Below, piece by piece: positions 50,704-63,170 of a stretch of 64,000 bases of DNA. Each line of letters begins with the position of its first letter. Positions within the stretch are counted from its first letter, which is position 1. The notes under the pieces were generated by a model. It was not told where the DNA came from and did not search any database. It was given only the letters and a program-made list of their open reading frames with translations. The DNA is from Heterodera schachtii (lineage: Eukaryota > Nematoda > Chromadorea > Rhabditida > Heteroderidae), in the NCBI GenBank assembly GCA_023374025.1, contig SIJG01000032.1, positions 149,197-213,196 on the forward strand, given 5' to 3'. Position numbers and translations under genes: made by a program.

Positions 50704-52272
50704 TTAATTAACAATGATGGCCCAATTTGTTGGCTGTTGTTGCGGCGTATTAACAACATTCACATTTTGTTGATCAATTTTTAGGCGAAACAAACTTTTG
50801 ATGCATTTTACTAAATTGATTTTAGCATTTAATGTAAATGTATACAATTATATTTGTATTTTATTATCCTTTATAATTAATTAGCCAATTATTAAATCTT
50901 TTAAAGTTAGTTTAAAAATTGTTTTTATACCATACCAAAACGCTTTACGTAAGAAATGAAATTGAGACGATAATAATTGATTGTGCAAATTGATACGATT
51001 GGATTTAATGCTAATGGTAAAAACATTGGAATTGCTGCCAATAAGTTGTAAAACTGTAACCAATTCAATCCTTGTGGATCAATTTTGAAAATAAGAAAAA
51101 CACAATAAAAAAGAACAGAAAAATAAATAATTAGGGGCATTGAAGCCTAAATAAAATTAAAAAAAAAATTAAATTTTTAAAAATATATTCATTTAAATTT
51201 ACAATAATAAATGGTTAATGAACCTGAACAAGCAGATTTCGTGAAACTTGTTTATTCATTTCAATCATTTTTTTGGTTATTTCAGAAGAAGATGAAACGC
51301 TTTAAAACACAAAAATTAAAATTTAAAAAAAAATTAAATTAATTTACAATTTCGATTTGATGTCCAAGAATTGTTTGATACGAAATGCCAGCAAAAACAT
51401 TATGAGATATGCAAAAGTGCATATTATGATAATGTAACAGTAAGCAATAGTCACACGGACATCCTAAATTAAAAAGAATTTTTTAAATTTATTAATTTGA
51501 TTTACATTAAATGAATATCCGGCCAAAATAATTTGATCGTCGAGATTAATGCCGAGAATTGCCGCGACAGATTTGTCGTCCAAAATTGCGTGATCAGCAG
51601 GAGGGAAAAAGCAAATGAAATAATTAACGCAATAAGCAAATGGGAACAAAAGCATCAGAAAAAGCAGCAAAAAATATGTGAGGGACGAAATAATTTTCTC
51701 ACTTAAATTTTAAAAAATATTTTAATTATTTAATTAATTAATTAGCGTACCGAACAATGACAAAATAGCGAAAAATAAATTGTGACACATAGCCAAACAT
51801 AGACACGTAGACAAGAAAAATCCAGAAAGTTAATGCCAACAAATTCCATATGCGATTTTCCACCCCTTTTATGGTCACCATTCCGTGCACAAACATCTCC
51901 GTTTCGCCTTTTTCCGTTAGAACATTACTCTAATTAAAATAAAAAATTAAAATAATTAAAATACATATATAATTAAAATAAAATAATTAAACCGGATTGA
52001 AAAGAAGAGTCATTGTAAGCATTAAAATGTCTGTCACGCATGTTTGCAATAATATCTGTAATTTATAGCAAAAAAAAAACCCATTATATAATTAATTAAT
52101 CTAATTTGTTTTTAAATTATAAAAATTTAAAATGCACTTTGCTGTAAATGCGCATTTGCACTGGTGTGTGTCGAACAATCAAATGGATCAAAATGCCATT
52201 CAACAAAATGCCAAATCCGAATGCCGACCAAACGAACAAATTATCGATTAAACTCACAATTGTTATGGCCAT
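50704..52272 (-). CDS. Nematode seven-transmembrane chemoreceptor (STR/SRD-like)
   Basis: Intact reference copy for three relatives in the window. Exons, reverse strand: 52272-52138, 52055-51993, 51929-51751, 51701-51506, 51463-51348, 51299-51224, 51146-50936, 50810-50704; all phases join, 360 residues. Seven hydrophobic segments are visible: LFVWSAFGFGILLNGILIHL; ILLQTCVTDILMLTMTLLF; NLLALTFWIFLVYVSMF; YFLLLFLMLLFPFAYC; AYCYIIIICTFAYLIMFLLA; PLIIYFSVLFYCVFLIF; and FLPLALNPIVSICTIN, whose NPIxSI..xxYR ending is characteristic of the STR superfamily of nematode chemoreceptors. Long second extracellular loop with FFPPADHAILDDKSVA. Short basic cytoplasmic tail. Probably a sensory-neuron receptor for an unknown ligand. 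Confidence 0.87.
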
Positions 52273-53346
52273 AATGCAAAAAATGTTTACCCTAATTACA
52301 AAATAAATAATTGCGTGAAATAAAAATTTGCTTTAATGCAACATAGCCCTTTCTAGAAGCATCCAAATTAAACATTCTTAGTATCATTCGACACCTCTAA
52401 GATTCCTTTATTAGTCTTTAAAATTTAAAAAAATTTCGTTCTGTTTCAAAAAAATTATGGCCAGAAAACTTCAAAAAATTATTCATTTTGATGATTCTAA
52501 AAAAAAGTTATGATGCATTAATGTTTGTCAATTTAAGGCCGTGTCTATTTTTTGTAGTCGTGGTGAACTGGAATAGAGCCAAAATTTCAAAACGATTTGC
52601 CCATGGAAAATAGGTAAAGTAGACAAAAAAATCATGAGTTTATAATTTGAAATGGAGCATAATATCATTTTAGTTTGCCAACTTCTCATGTAAAATTTAA
52701 TTAAATAACGGTAATTTACCGTATCATTAATTCACTTTCTTTGCTTCTCATAGTAATTGCTTTTGAAACAGTGTCTATTTTATTAATTTAATTTTCTTGT
52801 TTAATGTGAAATATCAAATTGCATTTATATGACTTCACTTCATCTATTAAATATGAATGCAACTTAAATGTATTGTAAAAACGAATTATTAGATTGAAGA
52901 AAAGAAAAATTCATTTAAATGTTATAAAAATGCAAGGTTTTTGAGTAACAACCCGGCAAACCCATTAATATCTTTGAAATTCATCTACTCTATTGTGCTA
53001 AATTAATGTAAATATATATTTTAAATTTTTAGAAAATATATTTAATTTAAATGGAGAAAATGCTAAAAATTTAAATATATATTTTCTTACATATAAATGA
53101 TTATAGATATTTTGTAATATTTTTTTATTTGAATAACAATTTTTTACAGGCATATTCTTTGTGAATGTTGACAGTGATTGAGCGTTTTATTGAATATTTT
53201 ATGGATTTTATAAGAACTTAACAAATTAAAATAAATGAAAATTTTTACTTTTTCATTTTGGATTTTTATTTTAGCATAAAATAATATTAATTTGTTGCTC
53301 ATTATTCGCTTTAAAGAATATAAATTATTTAAAAAATTGACTTTTT
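52273..53346. other. Intergenic with degenerate foldback copy
   Basis: 52361-52520 resembles the foldback core seen at 16500-16700 (ttaaacattcttagtatcattc against ttaaacattcgtggtatcattc) but the arms are decayed. No gene seen. Confidence 0.5.
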
Positions 53347-54201
53347 ATGCTAATGAATTTAATCATTTTGTTTTGTTTTTTTCGCTTTATGCCGACATTC
53401 TCAACAAAATTGTGGACAAATACTGAAAAGAATTCACAAATTGACTCCTCTAATCGTTCTGCTGCTGTTGATGCCCATTTGAGCAATGTTTTGCCATCAG
53501 AAAATGGAAATGATTTTGTGTCGATTTTGATCAAAACTGATCAAAAGCAAATTGATCAATTTCTTGAAGAAATTTATGACGAATGTGGAGAAGAAACAGA
53601 GAAAAACTCGGAAATAATTAACAAAATATTAAAAATTAGAAGAAAAAATAAGGAAAAATATAAAAAGAGAACGGATGAACAACGAATTGCAATTATTAAC
53701 CAATTTTTTGCAATGCAAAAGGAATTAGACGAAAATGGAAATCGAAAATATAAAAATGTAAATGAAATTGCAAAAAATTTTTTTGTAGACAGTTCAAATA
53801 TTTATAAATGGATGGACAAATTTGGATTATCGCGTAAAATATTTTTAATTTCAAAATAAATACATAAATTCATTTTTATATATTTTAATTCATTTTTAGA
53901 TTTGAAAAGAGACATTAGACATAGAAAAAAACGTAAGTAATTGAGAAGAATTAAAAATATTTAAAAATTTGTAAATTTAATTAATTATTATACCAATAAA
54001 ACAAAACAAAAAACAAAATAAATTCAATTTTAAGCTAGACACCGAACATCCGATGAGTGGGCATTTTTTGAACAAATTCCAAATAGTCAAAACGCCAAAT
54101 GCACGAAATGTGGCGAGGAAATTCAAAAAATAGCTGGTGGAATGGCATCGCGAATGAGAAGGCATTTACAGAAAAAACATCAAATTACTCATCCCTATTA
54201 G
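53347..54201 (+). CDS. Signal peptide + HTH + BED zinc finger protein
   Basis: Exons 53347-53833, 53900-53932, 54035-54201 join in phase: 228 residues. The N-terminus MLMNLIILFCFFRFMPTFST is hydrophobic and reads as a signal peptide or anchor. Residues about 60-120 are acidic then strongly basic (KIRRKNKEKYKKR). From about 115 a helix-turn-helix-like region follows (RIAIINQFFAMQKEL, NEIAKNFFVDSSNIYKWMDKFG). After a second basic patch (KRDIRHRKKPRHR) comes a BED-type zinc finger: DEWAFFEQI, C-x2-C (CTKC), GGMASRMRRHLQKKH, in which two Cys and two His are in place. BED fingers bind DNA and are common in hAT transposases and their domesticated descendants. Secretion plus nuclear-localisation patches plus DNA binding would fit a nucleus-targeted effector; that is inference. 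The start at 53353 (MNLI) is equally possible. Confidence 0.75.
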
Positions 54202-56723
54202 TGTGGAAAAAGAAAGCAAATTTCCCTGAAAATCCTAGAAATTATATATATATTTTTAAATTTAAATTGGCGAAAAGTGAAATCGCTTTATTTACAACCC
54301 CACAATATTTAGTTTTTAAGTTTTAACATTTTATCAAATGCACTTTTATAATAAAATTTTCTGTCTGTTTCTTGTACATGTCTTTTTTTCTCTGATTTCC
54401 ATTGAATTTTTTCGCTTTTTTCTGCCTCTCTCTCTCTCTTCTCTCACTCTCTTCATCCACTTAAAGCCATAATAGGACAGACACACAACAGAAGCATGCC
54501 GGAGGTTGAGGAGGGTGGAGAGAAAGAGCCCCAACCACTTCAAGGTCACATTATAATAAAAGTGTGTAACCATACACGAAAAAAAAAATGGGGATGTGGG
54601 CATACACACAGAGGAAAGACATATAAGCGGGCGTCTCCGCATGAAAAAATAGCACGGGAAAATGAGAGAAATGATGGATAAAGAAGACACGAAAACAAGG
54701 AGAAATAGTGTAGGATGAGTAAAACTCGGAGAAAAGAATGGATTATGAGAAACAAAGACGTGGCAAAATATTATGGGAGAAATTCAGAGAAAATGATAGA
54801 CAGAGAGAAACAAAGAAAAACATAAAAATAGAATAGTATAGGAAATTGAGAGAAACATAATGTAAGAGAAAAGTGTGAAAATGATGGACAAAGAAACATA
54901 AGACAGGCAAAATAGTGTAGGAAATTAGAGAGAATTCTCACAAATTATTCACATAGTCTGCACACTCTCTCTCATTCATCACACATTTGTGCTGCTGCTG
55001 ATGCGGACGCACCGCTCTTCTGTTCCGCTGCTGCTGCTGCTGCTGATCTCTCCCACCCGCCGCCGGTCGAAGCGCTTTAGCAGCCAAAAGCGCTTCCGTA
55101 ATTCCCAAAAGAAGCAATGAGTGTGGGATGATGGTGGTGGTGGGTGTTTGTTATATTAGGAACAAGCTTTTTGATTTATTTTTTTTAATTTCTTTTTTTT
55201 AAATAAATATAAATTATTTAATAATTTTTATTTTTAAAAATTATTTTTTATGATTAATACTTAATTTTTTGAAATTTAATCCAAAATAATTTTTATTTCA
55301 TGCATAATTTATATATTATATTTAAAAAATAATTGAATTGATATATGTATATACATATATACAAAAAAATAATCTTTTGATTTTTTTGAATTTTTTTAAA
55401 GAATTTCTTTTAATTTTTTTGTATTATTTTGGATATAAATTTTTTATTTAAATTAAAAATGACACAAAAAAATTCTCAAACACTTTTTATTTGGCCACCT
55501 GCTACTTTACGAATGGACCAAATTTCTCCACACATACATCTCCATTAATTTATTATCCAATTCAAACGGAAAAATGACGCTTACAATTTTTACTCACATA
55601 TTTTTTTCATTATTTTATATTTTATTATAATTTTTATTTTTCCTATTTTTATATATTTATATTTTTACTTTTGTGCACTTTTGTGCGTTTTTATGGATTT
55701 ATTTTTCGGGGATGCACATTTTATGTCATTTTGGTGGTGGTGGCTGTGCATTATTGCCAGGAACTCAGGCACATTATTATAATCCTTGTAAACATATTTT
55801 TACCAATTTTTGGCCCTCATATTATTACAATTTTCCCTCAATCATTTATTTTATTGATTTTAACAAAAATTAAATTACAATATTTATTTTTATATAATTT
55901 TGTCTATAATTATATTAATACATTAATAAAAATGTTACAAATAATAATAACACTTTAGCATAATTAATAAATTAAATCCTTATTATTAAGCTTGGCTATA
56001 AAAATAAACCAAAAATCTTGAAATATTCACATACACTTTTTCTAATTGACAAAATCCCAAATTTCTATAAAATTCATTGGAAAACATGGAAGTAGAAAGA
56101 AATCCATCCTTTAATTAATAACTTATATTATAAGAAATGTATTAAAATAATTTTTTTAAGAAATATATTAAAATATTTAATTTTTTTATGTTTAATTAAA
56201 TAAAAATTTCGTTTTTTATTTAAGTACATCATAATTGATCAAATCAGTTTATTTAATACATCATATTGATCAAATCAGTTTATTTAATCATCATAATGAT
56301 CAATCAGTTTATTTTAATACTTCATATTTATTAAGTCACTTTATTTTTATACAAGTTTTCAAAATATCAAAAAAGTATTTCATTCCATTATTATTCATAC
56401 AATTTTTAATACAATAAAGAAAAGGTTTCATTACAGAAGGACAAATTAGTCATCAAATGAATAATTGTTTTTTTTTTTGTGAGCGCTTTGTGATTTTTTT
56501 TGCCCCGCTTTTCATTGCTAAGCAAATTTCAAATTAACGTAATTTGTAATCGATTTCCTTTTATTATAATATATTAAGCTTTATTTTAAAATAATATTTT
56601 TAATATTAAAATAATTATTATTTTCTCTAATTTTAGATAAATAATTCCAACAAAATTTGATGCTCCAATGAAAACAGCCTTAATTGCATTGTTGAAAGCT
56701 TTTCTCCCGCTTAATTAAAAACA
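54202..56723. other. Intergenic, purine/pyrimidine tracts and CTG repeat
   Basis: 54410-54470 is a CT-rich tract (ctctctctctctcttctc), 54480-54960 is strongly purine-rich with many 'gagaaa' words, and 55028-55045 has six CTG units inside a short GC-rich stretch (55005-55095). The remainder to 56723 is very AT-rich. ORFs here (54346-54690, 55671-55958) are compositional. The GC-rich stretch and CT tract may be regulatory for a flanking gene, not shown. Confidence 0.45.
56228..56335. repeat. Three ~37-bp tandem units
   Basis: 'catcat-attgatcaaatcagtttatttaa' occurs three times in a row with small changes, followed by a weaker fourth ('cttcatatttattaagtcac'). Confidence 0.75.
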
Positions 56724-59700
56724 ATGTTGGCTAACAACCGATCAGCACTGCTTAATCTGTTGATCGGTGTGTTAATTGGATTTGTGTTGTCATTAGCGCT
56801 TTTCCCATCCACCGATTTTCCAAGTGTCAAATTGCCTACATATTCCAGACCGGTGGTATTGATTAAGGTGGATAAAGAATATTTTTTATTAAAAATAAAA
56901 TTTTAAAAAATACAAAATAATTTATAAAAAATCGAAATTTATATTTAGTATCTAATATGGATATGTTTTCTTGTTTTAACATAATTTTTGAGCCATACTA
57001 ACTTCTTTTTTTATTGACATAGCAAAAAACTTAAAAAAATAGGAAAATTTCGCAAATGAACAAAGAAAAAAAAATAGAAATTTAATAATAGAAATATTAA
57101 AACTTATGAAAAATATTTGCTTTCTATTTAGTAAGATTAAATTATTCATTTGAAAGGAGGAATTTTTTATATAATTCATTGGCATTTTTCCAAAATCGGA
57201 TTTTTAATTTTTTTTTATTCAAATAAAAATTTAAAAATAAAATTAACAAATAAAATTTTTTTAATTAAATTTACTTTTTTTAAAGGAAGACCAACAAAAA
57301 CAACGCAATGCTAATGTGCAGCAACAGCAACAAGATGAGATTTTAAATGACCATGATCATGTTGATGAGCATAGGAATGAGCATCGTCGTCGATTTGATC
57401 CGCACACGGAGGAGGAGGTCGATGATAATGATGATGAGCATGGAGCGGCACCTGGTGTGCCGTTGTTTTTCCACACAAACGGTTCCCATGTTAATGAAGG
57501 TAATTAAAAGGTTAATTATATTTTTATTTGAACAATTTAATTATTAAGATTTTTAAAAATATTTTGTTTAATTATTTATTTTTTCTTAAATAATAAGTTT
57601 AATTTATTAAATGCCACATTTTTTTTTAAATTAAAATTTCTATTTTTAAATTAAAACCCTTTGTGACGCAGGATAAATTTTGATTTGCTAATTCTGTCAC
57701 TTTGAAAAAGCATAATAAATGCATCAAAATTTAAATAATAAAAAATATAATTTATTGAAATTTGTTTTTTTTTTAATAATATTTTTAATAAATTTATTTA
57801 TTAATTATATAAAAATTTTATTATTTTTTTATGCACGCATTTCAGGCGAAAACAGTGTGGCGGAAGAGATTGCAGAACGGGTCCGAATTTATTGCTGGAT
57901 TTTGACGGGCAAACAGAACCACCAAAAGCGAGCCATTCACGTGAAGGCAACATGGGCAAAACGGTGCAACAAATTTGTGTTCATGTCATCGGAAGACGAC
58001 CCAACATTGCCCGCAGTGAATTTGAACATTTCCGAGGGCAGGTGTGCCATATTATTTTTAATTCGTTTTATTGTGAAAGCAATTTTTAGTAAATTTTGAA
58101 AAAACTGTTTCATAAAATTTTATAAAACGAAACCAAGCCTGTATCCAGAAAATTTTTCGAGAAGGGCACCCGAAGAGCTTTATTTATTTATTTTTTTTGC
58201 TCGTGTTGCTTTTTTCTCCAGTGTTATTTTCCAAACTTTCAGCGCTTGTAGCGGTTTTCCGTAAAAAAAAAAGAATAATTTTTTGCCATTTTGGGGTAAA
58301 TTTCAAAAAAATTATGGCACAATGGAGCCCGGCGTGCAAATAGGTTCCGCCAAAATCTTTTTTTGTTTTTTTTTTTTTGCAATTAATGAAATAAAATAAG
58401 AAAATTGTTCAAAATTTTCATAAATCGCTTTTTCTTGAATTTAATTTTCATAAGCTTTTTTTATTTTATATATTTTAATATATAATTATCATCAAATTAA
58501 TTTATAATTCTCAAACATTAAAGAAATCACTTATGGGGCAAAACAAAGGCAGCCTTCAAATATGCTTACGACCATTACATCGTAAATTTTCAATTACCAT
58601 TTTATTAAATATATATAATAAATTGAATTTTTTATAGAATGATTTTGACTGGTTTCTCAAGGCCGACGACGACACTTTTGTGATTGTTGAAAATTTGCGC
58701 TATTTGCTGATGGCACATTCGCCAGAAGAACCCGTTTACTACGGGTGCAAATTCAAACCATTTGTTAAACAGGTAATTAAAATGAATTTTAATAATTAAT
58801 TAATAAATCTTTCAAATTTAATTAGGGCTATATGAGCGGCGGAGCTGGCTACGTTCTGAGTAGAATGGCGTTGAAAAAATTTGTTGAAGAAGGACTTCCG
58901 GACAAAAAGAAGTGCAAGGTTTTTTTTTTTTTTTGCTGTTTGGCTGCTAGAGAGCAACAAAACGCCAAATTTAAGTTACTGAATTCAAAAATTTAAATTT
59001 TTAGTTAGAAAACTTCATATTTTTAATAAAAAACCATAAATTTTGTCAAAATAATTTTTTCTTTTTTAAATCACTCATTAAATATTAATTTTTTTTTCTC
59101 TTTATAATTAAATAAATAGTAGCAAATAAATCACGGTTTGTTTTTTTCATTTTTGCTAAAATTTGTTTAAATAATTATTAAAAAAAATTTAAGTAACAAT
59201 CATTAAAGTTTATTTAGTTAAATTCATTATAATTAAACAATATTAACATTAATTAAATTTTAACATTTCAATTCTTAAATAATTTATATTCAAATTTAAT
59301 TAAAAATTGTTTATCACATTTTTTCAGTCCGATGAATCGGGCGCAGAGGACGCAGAAATGGGCATATGTTTGAGCAAAATTGGCAGTCAAGGCTGGTGAC
59401 TCGCGCGATGCCGAAGGCCAACATCGTTTCTTCCCATTTGTGCCGGAACATCACTTGTCCCCGGGCCATGTGGACAAATCATTTTGGTTTTGGCAATACA
59501 TTTACTACCCGATGGAACAAGTAGGACCACAAACGGCACAACAAATTCATAATTTAAATTTAATTAAAAAATTATTTTAATAAATAATTTTTTTTTTGAA
59601 TTTTTGGATATTTTATGGTAAATTAAAAAATTTTAAGCGAAATGGAATTTTCAGGTTCACAAATATTCTTAGATATAAAAAAACTCAAATATTTTTCTAA

Positions 59701-60474
59701 GCATCCGCCAAAGATGCACAAATTTTTGTAATAGATGTCAAAATCACAAAAATATTTTTTTTTTTACAAATATTTAAAAAATTAAATTATTTCAATTACT
59801 TTTAAATTAAGTTTTTTTCCTCAATAGTTTTTATATAGCCTTTTCATAAAAATAAAAATTAAATAAAATTTTTATTATTGATTTGTAAAATGAATATTAA
59901 GGGTCCAAACTGCTGCAGTGATTATGCCATCGCTTTTCACTATATTCCGCCGAGTTTGATGTACAAATAAATAAAAATAAAATAAATTTCATTACTAATT
60001 ATCTTAAAGGTACACACTTGAATATTTGGTTTACCATTTACGACCATTTGGCAATGAAATTGTATTGAAGGACAAATCCGAAAAAACCAGGCTAGTTTAT
60101 GGAAATAAAATTTTATTTTTTTATTTTTGGTATAAAATAAATTTTCATAATTTTAATAAATAAAAAATTTAATTTTTATTAATTTATATTAATGCAAAGA
60201 TAAAAATTATTGTAAATTTTTTTTAATTGGAAACCCATTAATTATTGATGGCCTAAATTATAGTTAAGGAATATTTATCCTCATTAAATTAATTATATAA
60301 TCCTATTTAAAAAAAAATGCTAAATTTAGTGGCTTAATTCTGCGCAATGCTTATAAATTGGCAATACAAAACATGGGTGCTGATGATGTGTTCAAGAACA
60401 ACCAAAAACCCATTGACGAACAAGTGGACAAATTAATGACAATTAACGGCCAACAACCAAAACAGAAACCGTAA
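56724..60474 (+). CDS. C1GALT1: Core-1 beta-1,3-galactosyltransferase, one extra base
   Basis: Glycoprotein-N-acetylgalactosamine 3-beta-galactosyltransferase (T-synthase), a Golgi type II membrane enzyme of O-glycosylation that adds galactose from UDP-Gal to GalNAc-Ser/Thr. Exons: 56724-56867, 57286-57499, 57846-58041, 58524-58581, 58638-58772, 58826-58918, 59328-59520, 59902-59960, 60010-60090, 60330-60474; about 438 residues. Signal anchor at 13-32 ([15 protein letters not shown]), then a Gln/Asp/His-rich stem, then the glycosyltransferase-31 domain: [40 protein letters not shown] (DDD about 214-216), [66 protein letters not shown]. Exon 7 has one base too many at about 59382-59383, so SKI and AVKAGDSRD are in different frames. 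All else is well kept, so a sequencing error or a very recent lesion is likely. The intron at 60091-60329 has a GC donor. Confidence 0.88.
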
Positions 60475-61166
60475 CCAAACTCGGTTTATGAGTGTTACAG
60501 TATTTGGATTGGTTTAATTAGTGCCAAAAGATAATTTTTTCAAGTTTTGATTATTCATAATTAGACAATTTAGAGATCATTCTTAAATTTTTGATTTGCT
60601 ATTGCTAAAAATTTAAAACTGTATTCTAACTGGAGCACTTGTACAAAACTTTCTGTCTTTTATTATTTTCTACTACATTTTTCGACTTCAATTGGGAGCA
60701 AATTCATAAATTTAATTTTCGGGATTAGCCAAAATCGCTTAATTTTCAAAATTTTATTTCTCTTTTTCATTATGGGTCAATTGCTTTATCGCCAAAAGCT
60801 GTTAAATTTAAATTATATTGAAAAATAATTTAAGAGCTTTTGGTCAAATTATTTTTCTTATTCTTTCACCAATAATTTGACAATGTGAATTTTATTAATT
60901 TATTTTATTTATTCATTTTTTATTCACTTTTGTTTTAATTCGCCTAATACGCAATTTGTTCTTTGAAAGGGATTTATGAGAATTGTTTCTAATTTGCCAA
61001 ACTTTGTTTTCACACATTTTTATCTTTATCACAACATCCAATAAATCCCTTAACAATTTCACATTGCAATACAAAAAACAAAACAAACAAATGCTTTAAC
61101 GTTTATTATATTTTTTTATCGAATAAAACAAAATTATGTTTAAAAATAGGATTATTTAATTCATGT
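60475..61166. other. 3' flank of the galactosyltransferase, no gene
   Basis: AT-rich, nothing supported. Confidence 0.5.
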
Positions 61167-61490
61167 AAGGCCGGGACCGGAAATGGCCTTTACCCTTCCC
61201 CCCCCCCCCCCACATTTTATCTCTCCGATAGGGCTCCTCCCATCCCGAGGGGGCGCTTAAAAGGCAATGGAGAACCAGCCAAAGGGGTCAGTCGGGAGTC
61301 ATCAGTGGAACGGCCAATCGATCCCGGCCTGGGAGGTACCCCCAGAGTTCCATCATCATCCCTTCCCTTCCAAGCCCTGAGGGGCCTAATTACGGACGCT
61401 TACGAGGGCTCCCGTGGACTAAAATCCCTCATCAAGCACTGGGTAGTGGGACCTCACGGCCATATATAGGAGCATTTTGGAAAAAGAAGC
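61167..61490. repeat. GC-rich block, possible transposable element piece
   Basis: Abrupt change from AT-rich flank to GC-rich sequence, with a run of 14 C (about 61198-61211), words such as ggccgggaccgg, cccgaggggg and tcccggcctggg, and 'catatatagg' at the right. No reading frame with homology. The sharp borders and foreign composition suggest an inserted repeat, family unknown. Confidence 0.45.
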
Positions 61491-61904
61491 CAGCGCCAAA
61501 TTTTCTACTTAATGAGTACTTTTATAAATATGTAAATAAATTAACTTTTCTAAATTTAAGGAATTAATTCTTTTGTTATAAAAAGTAGCCTTTGAATTCA
61601 TAATGGAAAGTTGGAAAATAAATAAAATATTTTTTCTAATTAATATAAAACTTTTCAAGTGCCAAATAGGGAATGAATCCGCGGGCCCTTGTCCGATGGT
61701 CGAATTCCCACACTACATAGATGGACAATGGTGCTGGGCCGAATCACTTACAATCGGATTTATGTTTTTTTTTTTACTTTATTTTTTTAATTCCATTAAA
61801 TTATCTTTTCTAATAATGATCAGTGGGCAATTAATTCAATGATAAAATGGAAAATTTTATTAAAATAGTTAAGTATTGATTTGATTTTTCCATTAATTTC
61901 CATT

Positions 61905-62527
61905 TTCCTCCTACTGATCAGTGGGCAATTTAATAATTCAATAATAAAAAAACAATCAATTTAATTATAATTTTTACTATCATCATTGTTCTGATCAGTA
62001 GGATTTGATTTTCCCATTAATTTACCTTTCCTCCTACTGATCAGTGGGCAATTTAATAATTCATTAATAAAAAAACAATCAATTTAATTATAATTTTTAC
62101 TATCATCATTGTTCTGATCAGTAGGATTTGATTTTCCCATTAATTTCCATTTTCCTCCTACTGATCAGGGGCAATTTAATAATTCAATAATAAAAAAAAA
62201 CAATCAATTTAATTATAATTTTTACTATCATCATTGTTCTGATCAGTAGGATTTGATTTTCCATTAATTTACCTTTCCTCCTACTGATCAGTGGGCAATT
62301 TAATAATTCATTAATAAAAAAAACAATCAATTAATTATAATTTTTACTATCATCATTGTTCTGATCAGTAGGATTTGATTTTATTTCTTTTTCTCCTACT
62401 GATCAGTGGGCAATTTAATAATTCAATAATAAAAAACAATCAATTTTATTATAATTTTTACTATCTTCAGTCTTCTGATCAGTAGGATTTGATTTTCCCA
62501 TTAATTTACCTTTCCTCCTACTGATCA
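61905..62527. repeat. ~122-bp tandem array with palindromic words
   Basis: 'cctactgatcagtgggcaat' starts units at about 61910, 62033, 62156, 62280, 62395 and a last partial one at 62516, so the period is 115-124 bp. Each unit also holds 'ctgatcagtaggatttgatt', so ctactgatcag and its reverse complement alternate along the array and could pair. Units differ by a few bases only. Confidence 0.9.
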
Positions 62528-63170
62528 ATATTTTAGCATTTGATGAACAGTGTTAGTATTTAAGCATAACAATGCTCAAGCTTTTAATTCATCAGCTAAA
62601 TTTCTTTTTGCTTTTATAATTCGTTCAAAAATTCATAAATCTATTTTTAAAAAGTGCTCTGAGGGGCTACACCCCTGCCCCACGAATTTTTGTTTTTTTG
62701 CTTCCAGATTCCCGTGGTTATTTCCAACGCAAGAACCTTAATTACCTGCTAATTTCTTAAAATAATTTTCTAAATATTTAATTTTTGATATGGTTAACAA
62801 GGGGGGAGCGGAGTCTGGTCTGCACCTTCGGAAAATTTTTCGATTTTCCACTGATTTTTTAATAAATTCACTAAAAATTCGTAATTTGGTCGATTTTCGG
62901 AAAAATATCGAGAAATTGTTTGTGAAATTTTATGAAAAAGGTCTTGAAGGAGGTACCAACAAAGAAATCAAAAATTTTCGCAAAACTATTAATTTTCCTT
63001 TAAAAATATCCGGTGGAGGGATGTACTTACCCCTCCCCCTAGGATCAGCGGTTTTATCTCGGATTCGGTGAGAAATGACAATTTTAATTAGTTTTTTATA
63101 GAAAAAGGAGGACATCCGCTTCGCTTATAAAAAAAAATCATGTTTCATAATAAATAATAAATTAAGGAAA
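62528..63170. other. Spacer, no gene seen
   Basis: 62790-63071 is open but G/C-patchy (aaggggggagcgg, cccctccccctagg) and without recognisable domain; I treat it as non-coding or a repeat remnant. Confidence 0.45.

Noticed and set aside
54346..54690. ORFs on both strands over the CT/GA-rich tract
   Set aside because: Open frames result from purine/pyrimidine bias; both strands are open at once and show no domain.
57316..57507. Separate small acidic/His-rich gene
   Set aside because: It is the stem-region exon of the galactosyltransferase, joined in phase to exons on both sides.
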